From Syntrophomonadaceae bacterium (lineage in GTDB: Bacteria; Bacillota; Dethiobacteria; DTU022), in contig SKMK01000035.1 of assembly GCA_007121075.1 (NCBI GenBank), positions 50,308 through 114,307 of the forward strand: DNA of 64,000 bases, written 5' to 3'. Shown one piece after another: positions 9,208 through 16,886 of this stretch. A program made the translations under genes and the position numbers. The notes beneath the pieces were generated by a model. The model was not told where the DNA came from. It did not search any database and saw nothing but the letters and a program-made list of their open reading frames with translations. How positions within the stretch are numbered: position 1 is the stretch's first letter; each line of letters opens with the position of its first letter.

Positions 9208-9314
9208 TCCGGGGAGTAGGATTTGAAATGACCGGCAAATAAGTGTATTGTAGATTTGAAACATGAAAGTTTGGTTACAGCAATGATCCAGATTAAGGGA
9301 AGCAGGTGATAATA

Positions 9315-9608
9315 ATGACCCTAATCGCAGAAGGGTTGCTTGTTTTTATCCGCATTTACTATTTCATTATCTTTGGCAGGATTATTATGTCCTGGTTCAT
9401 GATGGGGGCCGGTGGAGCAGGGGGCAATGAAACGGTTTCCTCCATTTACAGGATTTTATACGGGCTGACCGAACCCCTTTTAGCCCCGCTGCGCAGCGTT
9501 ATTCCAACAGTCAAAATGGGCATGGGCTACCTGGATCTTTCCCCGATTGTCCTGTTAATCCTGCTGAGGATTGCCCAGCAGATCATTATAAATTACCTTT
9601 ACTACTAA
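9315..9608 (+). CDS. YggT/YlmG family membrane protein
   Basis: 97 residues with two hydrophobic segments (LLVFIRIYYFIIFGRIIMSW and a C-terminal stretch including IVLLILLRIAQQIII), separated by the family motif ILYGLTEPLLAPLRSVIP. YggT/YlmG proteins are small membrane proteins tied genetically to division and osmotic stress, with no settled biochemical role. ATG 9315 follows AGGTGAT (9304-9310); an in-frame GTG at 9306 lies within that site. It occupies the ylmG position. Confidence 0.88.
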   Translation: MTLIAEGLLVFIRIYYFIIFGRIIMSWFMMGAGGAGGNETVSSIYRILYGLTEPLLAPLRSVIPTVKMGMGYLDLSPIVLLILLRIAQQIIINYLYY

Positions 9609-9623
9609 ACGGGAGGCTGATAA

Positions 9624-10391
9624 ATGAGCCCGGGAGCTTCCCTGACAGAGGAAGAAAAAAAATGGCAGCAGCATTTTGATCGCAAACTGGAAGAGCTGGA
9701 AGGAAACAGGACTTATACCACGGCTTTTCTTGATCCACGGCAGCTGGAGCTGGCGGAAGCGGCCCTGCGGAAAAGAAACAACCTTTCCTACACCGCTTAC
9801 GGGGGCTACCCAGAGGCGGAAAGGAACGTGATCCATGTTTTTCCGGCCCAGCACCGGGGAGATCTGCCGCCGGTAACCGCAGTCCTGGTGGAGTGGACAG
9901 GTGACCGGGAATCTCTCGGGCACCGCGACCTGCTTGGTGCAGTCCTGGCCCTTGGCCTGCGCCGCGACCAGGTTGGCGATATTGTTATCCCGGAAGAGGG
10001 CCGGGCGACGGTGATGGTCCTGCAGGCAAAGGCGGACTTTGTCTGTTCCAGCCTGAACGAAGTGGGGCGGGTGCCGGTTAACTGCTCGATCGTGGATCCG
10101 GACCATCTTGCCCTGACCAGGGGTAACGGTAAAGAAATCAAGGGAACGGTAGCCAGCCTGCGGGTCGATTCGCTGCTCTCGCTTGGTTTTGGCCTTTCCA
10201 GGTCGAAGGTAGTCCGGCTGATCAAAGGAGGGTTGGTTGTAATCAACTGGCGCCCGGTCACTTCTCCTTCGCTGCAGGTTGAAGAAGGAGACCAGATTTC
10301 ACTGCGGGGGCGCGGTCGGATCCTGATTGACGAGGTAGAAGGGGAAACCAGGAAGGGCCGGATCCGCCTGAAATTAAAAAAATATAGCTGA
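9624..10391 (+). CDS. ylmH: YlmH-type S4 RNA-binding protein
   Basis: 255-residue protein with a RRM-like N-terminal half (about residues 60-160, including AVLALGLRRDQVGDIVIPE) and an S4 domain near the C-terminus (SLRVDSLLSLGFGLSRSKV, then GLVVINWRPV). YlmH in B. subtilis acts on stalled 50S-peptidyl-tRNA complexes as an alternative ribosome rescue and quality-control factor, which pairs functionally with rqcH at 16.9-18.6 kb. It starts at ATG 9624 after GGGAGG and lies 15 bp behind the YggT gene. Confidence 0.92.
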   Translation: MSPGASLTEEEKKWQQHFDRKLEELEGNRTYTTAFLDPRQLELAEAALRKRNNLSYTAYGGYPEAERNVIHVFPAQHRGDLPPVTAVLVEWTGDRESLGHRDLLGAVLALGLRRDQVGDIVIPEEGRATVMVLQAKADFVCSSLNEVGRVPVNCSIVDPDHLALTRGNGKEIKGTVASLRVDSLLSLGFGLSRSKVVRLIKGGLVVINWRPVTSPSLQVEEGDQISLRGRGRILIDEVEGETRKGRIRLKLKKYS

Positions 10392-10442
10392 TCTGGCAGG
10401 AATAAAAATATACCTGTCGAACTTTTTCCGTGTATTGAAAAA

Positions 10443-10472
10443 TTGTCATAAATCGGATTCTGATCTTAAAAT
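10443..10472 (+). promoter_or_regulatory. Candidate divIVA promoter
   Basis: TTGTCA (10443-10448) and TAAAAT (10467-10472) are spaced by 18 bp. A short hairpin, CCGGT-AAAG-ACCGG (10475-10488), and a T-rich tandem repeat follow before the ribosome binding site. This would allow divIVA to be expressed separately from the upstream ylm genes. Confidence 0.5.
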
Positions 10473-10490
10473 TTCCGGTAAAGACCGGCC

Positions 10491-10524
10491 TGTTTTACTT
10501 ATTTTTCTGTTTTACTTATTTTTC
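10491..10524 (+). repeat. Perfect 17-bp tandem duplication upstream of divIVA
   Basis: The 17-mer TGTTTTACTTATTTTTC occurs twice head-to-tail (10491-10507 and 10508-10524) and ends one base before the AAGGAGG ribosome binding site (10526-10532). It is pyrimidine-rich and lies in the untranslated leader. Confidence 0.9.
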
Positions 10525-10539
10525 TAAGGAGGTTTATCA

Positions 10540-11460
10540 ATGCCTATTACCCCGCTGGATATACAAAATAAAGAATTTGAGCGTTCTTTTCGAGGCTATG
10601 ATATCGAGGATGTCGATGAATTCCTTGATCGGGTAGCCAAAGATCTCGAACAGCTGATCAGGGAGAACGTGGAATTAAAAGATCAGCTCAGCCAGCTCCA
10701 GGAAAAGAACAAGAATTATCAAAAACTGGAAGAAACTATGCACAATGCGATCGTGGTGGCCCAGGAAACTGCCGAGGAGGTCAAGCAAAACGCCAAGAGG
10801 GAAGCGGATTTTGTCAGGCGCGAAGCTGAAAAAGACGCCCAGCGCGTTGTAGAAGACGCCCGCTACCGGGCCAGCAAGATCTTGTCCGAGCAAGAAGAGC
10901 TGTTCAAGCAGGCCCGGATATTCAAAATGCGCTTTCGGTCCTTTGTTGAAGCCCAACTTTCCGCGCTTGAAAACGAGGACTGGCTGATTGAGGCCCATGA
11001 GGATCAGGCCCGGGAAGAAGAGAAGCCTGAACTTGACCCCCGAACAGGTTATGAAACTCCCGGATATGAATCTACGCCCGGCTACAAGGGTTCTGACCCG
11101 GAATCTTCAGAACTGGAAGCAAAAGAAGAATTAAGGTCCGGCCCTGACTTTGAAAGCGAGCCCGGGTCCAGGCGGGATTATGATTTTGACTCCGGGACCG
11201 ATTACGAACGGGAGTATGACTTTGACTCCAAACCCGGCTATGGACGGGAGTTTGATTTTGAGCCCAGGACCGACTTCAATGATAAACCGGGCTTTGAAGA
11301 AAAGCCAAATTTAGAATCCGGGCCCGACTTTGATCCCAGGCCTGAATTCGATCCCAGTCCGGATTTTGAGCCAAAATATGATTTTGAGTCTACCCGTAAA
11401 TTTGATAAGGATAAGGATTTCAGGCCGAAAAAAGATCATGATTCTGATCCCGACAAGTAG
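10540..11460 (+). CDS. divIVA: Septum/pole-site protein DivIVA with a long acidic-aromatic tail
   Basis: Coiled-coil scaffold that binds curved membrane at poles and septa; 306 residues against roughly 150-220 for most Firmicutes homologues. The N-terminal lipid-binding domain MPITPLDIQNKEFERSFRGY and DVDEFLDRVAKDLE is canonical, followed by coiled coil to about residue 150 (ending near ALENEDWL). Residues about 165-306 are a low-complexity tail of repeated Asp-aromatic units such as DYDFDS, EFDFEP, PDFDPRPEF and PDFEPKYDFE, rich in D, E, P, G, F and Y. The ribosome binding site AAGGAGG is strong. It is the last gene before the ileS leader. The tail is likely disordered; its function is unknown. 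Confidence 0.93.
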   Translation: MPITPLDIQNKEFERSFRGYDIEDVDEFLDRVAKDLEQLIRENVELKDQLSQLQEKNKNYQKLEETMHNAIVVAQETAEEVKQNAKREADFVRREAEKDAQRVVEDARYRASKILSEQEELFKQARIFKMRFRSFVEAQLSALENEDWLIEAHEDQAREEEKPELDPRTGYETPGYESTPGYKGSDPESSELEAKEELRSGPDFESEPGSRRDYDFDSGTDYEREYDFDSKPGYGREFDFEPRTDFNDKPGFEEKPNLESGPDFDPRPEFDPSPDFEPKYDFESTRKFDKDKDFRPKKDHDSDPDK

Positions 11461-11501
11461 GGATTGATTGCTTACCGGCATCATATCGGGCTGAATAGAT
11501 A

Positions 11502-11530
11502 TTGATTTTATTGTTTTGACATGCTAAAAT
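11502..11530 (+). promoter_or_regulatory. Candidate promoter of ileS leader
   Basis: TTGATT (11502-11507) and TAAAAT (11525-11530) with a 17-bp spacer would start the transcript near 11537, just before the T-box leader. A TTGACA at 11516 lacks a good -10 partner. Confidence 0.55.
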
Positions 11531-11539
11531 CTTTCCCAT

Positions 11540-11784
11540 AAGCTGTGAACGGGACAGCGATGCAGGCGGTTTGCTCGATCAGAGAGCCGGTGGAAGGTGA
11601 GAGTCCGGCCGGGAAACCCTGCTGAAGATCCCCCGGGAGCTTCCGCCCGAAATCACGCAGGAAAGAGTAGGCGCGGACGGCGGCCGCCGTTAACGGCCCA
11701 TGAAAAGAGGCCCACGGAATACCTGTGCGGCCAGTAGGGTGGTACCGCGGGAGAAATCTCGTCCCTTTTCAGGGGCGAGTTTTT
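11540..11784 (+). ncRNA. T-box leader of ileS (Ile-tRNA-sensing riboswitch)
   Basis: The invariant T-box AGGGTGGTACCGCG lies at 11736-11749. Stem I elements AGAGAG (11581) and GGTGAGA (11595) precede a candidate specifier ATC (11628-11630) in GAAGATCCCCC, matching an isoleucine codon; GGAGC (11636) begins the linker. The terminator is CTCGTCCC (11758-11765) paired with GGGGCGAG (11772-11779) followed by TTTTT. Uncharged tRNA-Ile would pair with the specifier and the T-box, stabilise the antiterminator and switch on ileS. Confidence 0.93.
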
Positions 11785-11829
11785 ATTTATAACGATCAAT
11801 ATGCCAACATAAATGGAGGAGAAAAAGAC

Positions 11830-14604
11830 ATGGATTACCGGGATTCTTTAAACCTGCCCCAGACAGACTTTCCGATGCGGGCCAAATTGCCCCAGCGCGA
11901 ACCGGAAATGCTTCAATTCTGGGAGAAAATCGATATCAACAGGCTGGTGCGTGAAAATCGCAAGGGGGCGCCCCGCTATATACTGCATGACGGCCCGCCT
12001 TACGCCAACGGCGATATCCACATGGGGACGGCTTTAAACAAGGTCCTCAAGGATATTATCAATAAATACAAGAGCATGAAGGGCTTTGACTGCCCTTATG
12101 TGCCCGGGTGGGATACGCACGGGTTGCCTATCGAGCACCAGATAATCAAGACCAGGAAGATTGATCGCAAAGAAATATCCGACCTGGAATTCAGGAAAAT
12201 GTGCCATGATTATGCCCTCGAATATGTCGATGTGCAGCGGGAACAGTTTAAGCGGCTCGGTGTCCGGGGCGACTGGGAAAACCCGTACCTGACCCTGGCC
12301 CCGGAGTTTGAAGGGCGTCAGATCAAGGTTTTTGGAACCATGTCTGAACGGGGCTACATTTACAAAGGAATGCGCCCCGTTTACTGGTGCGCCAGCTGTG
12401 AAACGGCCCTGGCCGAAGCGGAAATCGAGTATGGCAACAAGGTTTCCGATTCGATTTACGTTAAATTTCCGTTCCTTGATGACAAAGGGCTCTTTGATGG
12501 CATAGAAAACTGCTACTGCCTGATCTGGACCACTACCGCCTGGACAATTCCGGCCAACCTGGCCATAGTCCTTCACCCGGAATTGGATTACGTGCTGGTA
12601 GATGCCGGTTCGGAAAAATATTTGCTGGCCGAAGGCCTGCTGGAAGATGTGTCTCGCATCGCCGGCTTAGAAGAGCCCTGGCCGATCCTGAAGCGGTTTA
12701 AGGGCAGCGAACTGACCGGGCTGCGCTGCCGGCATCCCCTTTATGACCGGGAATCGATCCTGCTGTTGGGAGACCATGTGACCCTGGAACAGGGAACCGG
12801 CTGTGTCCATACCGCCCCCGGCCATGGCCATGAAGACTTTTTTGTGGGCCGGGAAAACGACCTGCCAATTTTGAGCCCTCTCGACGACAGGGGCTATTTC
12901 ACCGAAGAAGCCGGCCAGTACGCCGGGATGTACTACGAAAAAGGCGGCCGGCAGGTGATCGAAGATCTGGAAAAAATAGGAGCACTTATTAAAACCATCC
13001 CCGTCGAACACCAGTATCCAAACTGCTGGCGCTGTAAACTGCCCGTCCTCTACCGGGCTACCGAGCAGTGGTTTGCCTCCATTGACGATTTTCGCCAGGA
13101 TGCCCTGAAGGCGATCAACAGTGTAAAATGGGTTCCTTCGTGGGGCGAAGACCGGATTTACAACATGATCTCCGAGCGGCAGGACTGGTGCATATCGCGT
13201 CAGAGAGTGTGGGGAGTACCGATCCCGATCTTTTACTGCATATCATGTGATGCCCACTTGATCAACAAAGAGACAATCGAAGCGGTAAGCGAATTGTTTT
13301 CACGGGAAGGTTCGGACGCCTGGTTTGCCCGGGAAGCGGAAGAGATCCTGCCCCCGGGGACGACCTGCCCCGGGTGCGGCGGCAGCGGATTCAGAAAAGA
13401 AACGGACACCATGGACGTCTGGTTTGACTCCGGGTCCAGTCATGATGCAGTCCTGGAAACCAGGCCGGAGCTGCACTGGCCTTCCGATCTCTACCTGGAA
13501 GGCAGCGACCAGTACCGGGGCTGGTTTCACTCTTCCCTGCTGACGGCGGTGGCCACCAGGGGTGAGCCGCCCTACAAAGCCGTGCTCAGCCACGGGTGGG
13601 TGGTCGACGGTGAAGGCAAGAAAATGTCCAAATCACTGGGCAATGTTATCGCCCCCGGGCATATTATCAAGCAGTACGGGGCGGACATCCTGCGGCTGTG
13701 GGTTTCCTCGGCCGACTTCACCCACGACGTCCATTTATCCGAAAACATTCTCAAGCAGCTGATCGAAGTGTACCGGAAAATCCGCAACACCACCCGTTTT
13801 CTGCTGGCTGGCTGTTACGATTTCAATCCCGATACCCAGGCTGTGGACTACACTTCGATGGAAGAACTGGACCGCTGGGCTCTTCACCGCCTCGGCAAAC
13901 TGGTGGAAAGGGTCACCAGGGCTTATGAAAACTATGAATATCACCAGTTTTTCCATGCTCTGCACAACTTTTGTGTGGTGGACATGAGCAATTTCTACCT
14001 GGATGTAATCAAGGACCGCCTCTACTGCTCCGCGCCGGACGACCATGGCCGCCGGTCCGCGCAGACGGCCCTGATGACTGTCCTTGAACACCTGGTATTG
14101 ATGATGTCACCAATACTTACCTTTACCGCCGAGGAGCTGTGGCAGCACCTGCCTGCCCGGCACCGGCAGAGTGTCCAGCTGGCCGATTGGCCCGAGCCGG
14201 ATCCGGACTGGAGTGAAGAAGAGCTGGGACGCCGCTGGCAGACAATCCTCGAGGTCCGTGAAGAGGTAACCTGGGCCCTTGAGCAGGCCCGTAAAGATAA
14301 GAAAATTGGCGGTTCCCTGGAAGGTTCGGTAACGGTGTGGGCGGATGGTTCTATTTATGAACAGCTGCAGTACTTCAGCGAGCAGCTGCCCCAGCTGTTT
14401 ATTGTATCCGAGGCCAGGCTGCTGCCGGACAGGTCGGCAGCCCCCGCTGAAGCCGTGGAGGGGCAGCGTTTCCCGGTCAGGATACTGGTCGAAAAAACCT
14501 GGGGAACAAAATGCCCGCGCTGCTGGATCTATACCGGCTCCGGGCAGGAATTATGCTCCCGCTGCAGCGAAGTAATGACAAGGCTTAACAGCGGCGCCGA
14601 GTAA
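11830..14604 (+). CDS. ileS: Isoleucyl-tRNA synthetase
   Basis: Class I aminoacyl-tRNA synthetase charging tRNA-Ile; 924 residues. The adenylate motif is GPPYANGDIHMGTALNK (HMGT as the HIGH box), the editing domain lies in the middle, KMSKS is present in GKKMSKSLGNV, and the C-terminal zinc finger is CPRCWIY with CSRC, as in bacterial type 1 IleRS. The start is ATG 11830 after GGAGGAG; the open frame runs upstream into the T-box leader but no start there is plausible. Expression is controlled by the leader. Confidence 0.97.
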   Translation: MDYRDSLNLPQTDFPMRAKLPQREPEMLQFWEKIDINRLVRENRKGAPRYILHDGPPYANGDIHMGTALNKVLKDIINKYKSMKGFDCPYVPGWDTHGLPIEHQIIKTRKIDRKEISDLEFRKMCHDYALEYVDVQREQFKRLGVRGDWENPYLTLAPEFEGRQIKVFGTMSERGYIYKGMRPVYWCASCETALAEAEIEYGNKVSDSIYVKFPFLDDKGLFDGIENCYCLIWTTTAWTIPANLAIVLHPELDYVLVDAGSEKYLLAEGLLEDVSRIAGLEEPWPILKRFKGSELTGLRCRHPLYDRESILLLGDHVTLEQGTGCVHTAPGHGHEDFFVGRENDLPILSPLDDRGYFTEEAGQYAGMYYEKGGRQVIEDLEKIGALIKTIPVEHQYPNCWRCKLPVLYRATEQWFASIDDFRQDALKAINSVKWVPSWGEDRIYNMISERQDWCISRQRVWGVPIPIFYCISCDAHLINKETIEAVSELFSREGSDAWFAREAEEILPPGTTCPGCGGSGFRKETDTMDVWFDSGSSHDAVLETRPELHWPSDLYLEGSDQYRGWFHSSLLTAVATRGEPPYKAVLSHGWVVDGEGKKMSKSLGNVIAPGHIIKQYGADILRLWVSSADFTHDVHLSENILKQLIEVYRKIRNTTRFLLAGCYDFNPDTQAVDYTSMEELDRWALHRLGKLVERVTRAYENYEYHQFFHALHNFCVVDMSNFYLDVIKDRLYCSAPDDHGRRSAQTALMTVLEHLVLMMSPILTFTAEELWQHLPARHRQSVQLADWPEPDPDWSEEELGRRWQTILEVREEVTWALEQARKDKKIGGSLEGSVTVWADGSIYEQLQYFSEQLPQLFIVSEARLLPDRSAAPAEAVEGQRFPVRILVEKTWGTKCPRCWIYTGSGQELCSRCSEVMTRLNSGAE

Positions 14605-14624
14605 AAAAGACCGGAGGGGACTGT

Positions 14625-15083
14625 TTGCGAAAATTGTTCATCATTGTCTGCAGCATTATTATCCTCGATCAGCTGACTAAAAGGCTGGTGGCGTCGATGA
14701 TGGAGCTGGGGCAGTCTGTAACCCTGATCAACAACTTTTTATACCTGACCTATGTGCGCAATCCGGGTGCAGCTTTTGGGATGTTTCCCTACCAGACTGC
14801 CTTTTTCATTGCCATAACGCTGGTAGTGGCAGTCCTGATCCTGTATTATTACCGCTACCTGTCCGAAGATCACCGCTGGATGCGTTTGGGACTGTCCCTG
14901 CAGCTTGGCGGAGCGCTGGGTAACCTGATTGACCGGGTAACGGTGGCCTATGTAATTGACTTTATAAATTTTACCGCCTGGCCGCCCGTTTTTAACCTGG
15001 CCGATACGGCGATCGTGCTCGGCATCGGTATTTTCCTGGTTGCCTTCTGGCGGGATCTCAACCTGCAGGGCGAAAGGAGATGA
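14625..15083 (+). CDS. lspA: Lipoprotein signal peptidase (signal peptidase II)
   Basis: Membrane aspartyl protease that removes the signal peptide of diacylglyceryl-modified prolipoproteins; 152 residues with four hydrophobic segments. The conserved segments are VRNPGAAFGMF, GALGNLIDRV and FNLADTAIVLG, the last two carrying the catalytic aspartates. It begins at TTG 14625 after GGAGGGG, 20 bp behind ileS. It neighbours lgt, whose product carries out the preceding step of the same pathway. Confidence 0.96.
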   Translation: MRKLFIIVCSIIILDQLTKRLVASMMELGQSVTLINNFLYLTYVRNPGAAFGMFPYQTAFFIAITLVVAVLILYYYRYLSEDHRWMRLGLSLQLGGALGNLIDRVTVAYVIDFINFTAWPPVFNLADTAIVLGIGIFLVAFWRDLNLQGERR

Positions 15084-15087
15084 TTTT

Positions 15088-15876
15088 TTGTATCCGGAGC
15101 TTTTTACGATTGGCAACTTGACCGTCCATTCTTACGGATTGATGATCGCTCTGGCCGTCCTGATTTCTGCTGCGGCCATATACAGGGAGGCGCCGGGTGA
15201 AAACCTTAATTCCGATCACGTTTTGGAGGCCGTTATTGCCTCTACTTTCTTCGGCTTGATCGGGGCCCGGCTTTTGTATGTCATGATCAACTGGCAATAT
15301 TTCAGTGCCAACCCTTCAGGAATTCTTTTTACTCAGTTTGCCGGACTCTCTTTCTATGGCGGCCTGTTCCTGGGCGCTGCTGCGCTCTATCTCTGGAGCA
15401 GCTGGCGCCGGATCGGTTTTTTGAAGCTGGCTGATCTGATGGCTCCTTACCTGGCGCTCGGTTACGCTTTCGGCAGGGTCGGCTGTTTTTTAAACGGCTG
15501 CTGTTACGGGCGGGAAACTGATCTCCCCTGGGCTATGCCGGCAAGCATGACCGACAACTTGCTGCGCCACCCGGTCCAGCTTTATGCCGCCCTGGGCGCG
15601 GTCCTGATCTTTTTGGCCTTAAAATACCTGCGGCCCAGGAGGCCCTTTGTCGGTTTTGTACTACTGTCCCTTTTCGCCTTCTACGGCCTTCTGCGCTTTA
15701 CCACTGAGTTTTTCCGGGAGGAAGAAGCGGTGTGGCTGGGCCTGAGCACGGCCCAGAACTTCAGCCTGGCCCTGGTCCTGGTTTCTGCCGCCGCCATTTA
15801 TATTTTCACCGGCATTATGGGCCGGTCCGGAGGGAATAAAAGCGCCAAAAAACGTCGTAAAGGAGCAAAAAAATGA
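15088..15876 (+). CDS. lgt: Prolipoprotein diacylglyceryl transferase
   Basis: Transfers diacylglycerol from phosphatidylglycerol to the lipobox cysteine of prolipoproteins; 262 residues, polytopic. The start is TTG 15088, 8 bases after AAAGGAGATG, which gives the normal N-terminus YPELFTIGNLTVHSYGLMIA; an open frame extends further upstream inside lspA without a good site. The signature GYAFGRVGCFLNGCCYG is present near residue 132. It lies 4 bp after lspA and overlaps rluD by 4 bp, so lspA-lgt-rluD are probably cotranscribed. Confidence 0.95.
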   Translation: MYPELFTIGNLTVHSYGLMIALAVLISAAAIYREAPGENLNSDHVLEAVIASTFFGLIGARLLYVMINWQYFSANPSGILFTQFAGLSFYGGLFLGAAALYLWSSWRRIGFLKLADLMAPYLALGYAFGRVGCFLNGCCYGRETDLPWAMPASMTDNLLRHPVQLYAALGAVLIFLALKYLRPRRPFVGFVLLSLFAFYGLLRFTTEFFREEEAVWLGLSTAQNFSLALVLVSAAAIYIFTGIMGRSGGNKSAKKRRKGAKK

Positions 15877-16865
15877 AGCCCGGGCCTGAATATCCCAACT
15901 CAAGCCCTTCTAAAGCTTCCTCTGATCAAAACATAACAGTTGGCCTTGAAGATAATGGGCGCCGCCTGGACCAGGTGCTGGCCGACCGGGTACCCGGACT
16001 ATCCCGCAGCCGGGCCCAAAAACTGCTGGAAGAAAAAATGGTCCGGGTTAACCGGGAATCCTGCACTGATAAGAATTACCGCCTCCGGGCCGGTGATCAG
16101 ATCGACCTGACCATCCCACCCGCGGAAGAAACCGGCCTGAAGCCCGAAGCGATCGGCCTGGACATTGTTTACGAAGACGAAGATCTGCTGGTGATCAACA
16201 AGCCCCGCGGAATGGTTGTCCATCCTTCTCCCGGCCACAGGAAGGGCACCCTGGTCAATGCTTTACTCCACCACTGCCCGAACCTGTCCGGGATTGGGGG
16301 CGTTAAAAGGCCCGGTATCGTCCACCGCCTGGACAAGGACACCTCCGGCCTGCTTTTGGTTGCCAAGAATGACTTTACTCACAGGCAGCTGTCGGCCCAG
16401 CTGAAAACAAGGCAGTTAAAGCGGGAATACATTGCCCTGGTTAGCGGGAGGGTCAAACCGACCCTGGGCAGGATCGAAGCCCCTCTAGCCCGCCATCCCC
16501 GCCACCGCAAAAAGATGGCCGTGGTGGAAGGGGGAAGGCCGGCTGTAACCCGCTACCGGGTCCTGAAATACTTCGGCCGCTACAGCCTCCTTCAGCTTAA
16601 CCTGGAAACCGGGCGCACCCACCAGATCCGGGTTCACATGTCGCATCTGGGCCACCCCGTGGTCGGCGATCCCACCTATGGCAGAGGCGGGTGGGACGAT
16701 TTGCCTCCCATCCTGTCGGAACCGCATGCCCTGCATGCCCGCCGGATCATGTTTATCCACCCGCGCACTTCAAAAACCATAGAATTCACAGTTCCCCTGC
16801 CTTCCTCTTTTAAGCAGGGTTTAAGGGCCCTTAAAACCCATAATGCCGGGAATACCGATATTTAA
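15873..16865 (+). CDS. rluD: Ribosomal large subunit pseudouridine synthase, RluD/YlyB family
   Basis: Converts uridines in 23S rRNA to pseudouridine; 330 residues. An S4 domain (GRRLDQVLADRVPGLSRSRA) occupies about residues 28-90, and the catalytic motif HRLDKDTSGLLLVAKN carries the essential aspartate near residue 152. TGRTHQIRVHMSHLGHP is also typical. ATG 15873 overlaps the lgt stop codon. The exact target site cannot be read from sequence, so it could be the paralogous YlyB-type enzyme, the usual lspA neighbour. Confidence 0.92.
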   Translation: MKPGPEYPNSSPSKASSDQNITVGLEDNGRRLDQVLADRVPGLSRSRAQKLLEEKMVRVNRESCTDKNYRLRAGDQIDLTIPPAEETGLKPEAIGLDIVYEDEDLLVINKPRGMVVHPSPGHRKGTLVNALLHHCPNLSGIGGVKRPGIVHRLDKDTSGLLLVAKNDFTHRQLSAQLKTRQLKREYIALVSGRVKPTLGRIEAPLARHPRHRKKMAVVEGGRPAVTRYRVLKYFGRYSLLQLNLETGRTHQIRVHMSHLGHPVVGDPTYGRGGWDDLPPILSEPHALHARRIMFIHPRTSKTIEFTVPLPSSFKQGLRALKTHNAGNTDI

Positions 16866-16886
16866 TAATATTTAGAACCGTTCCCG

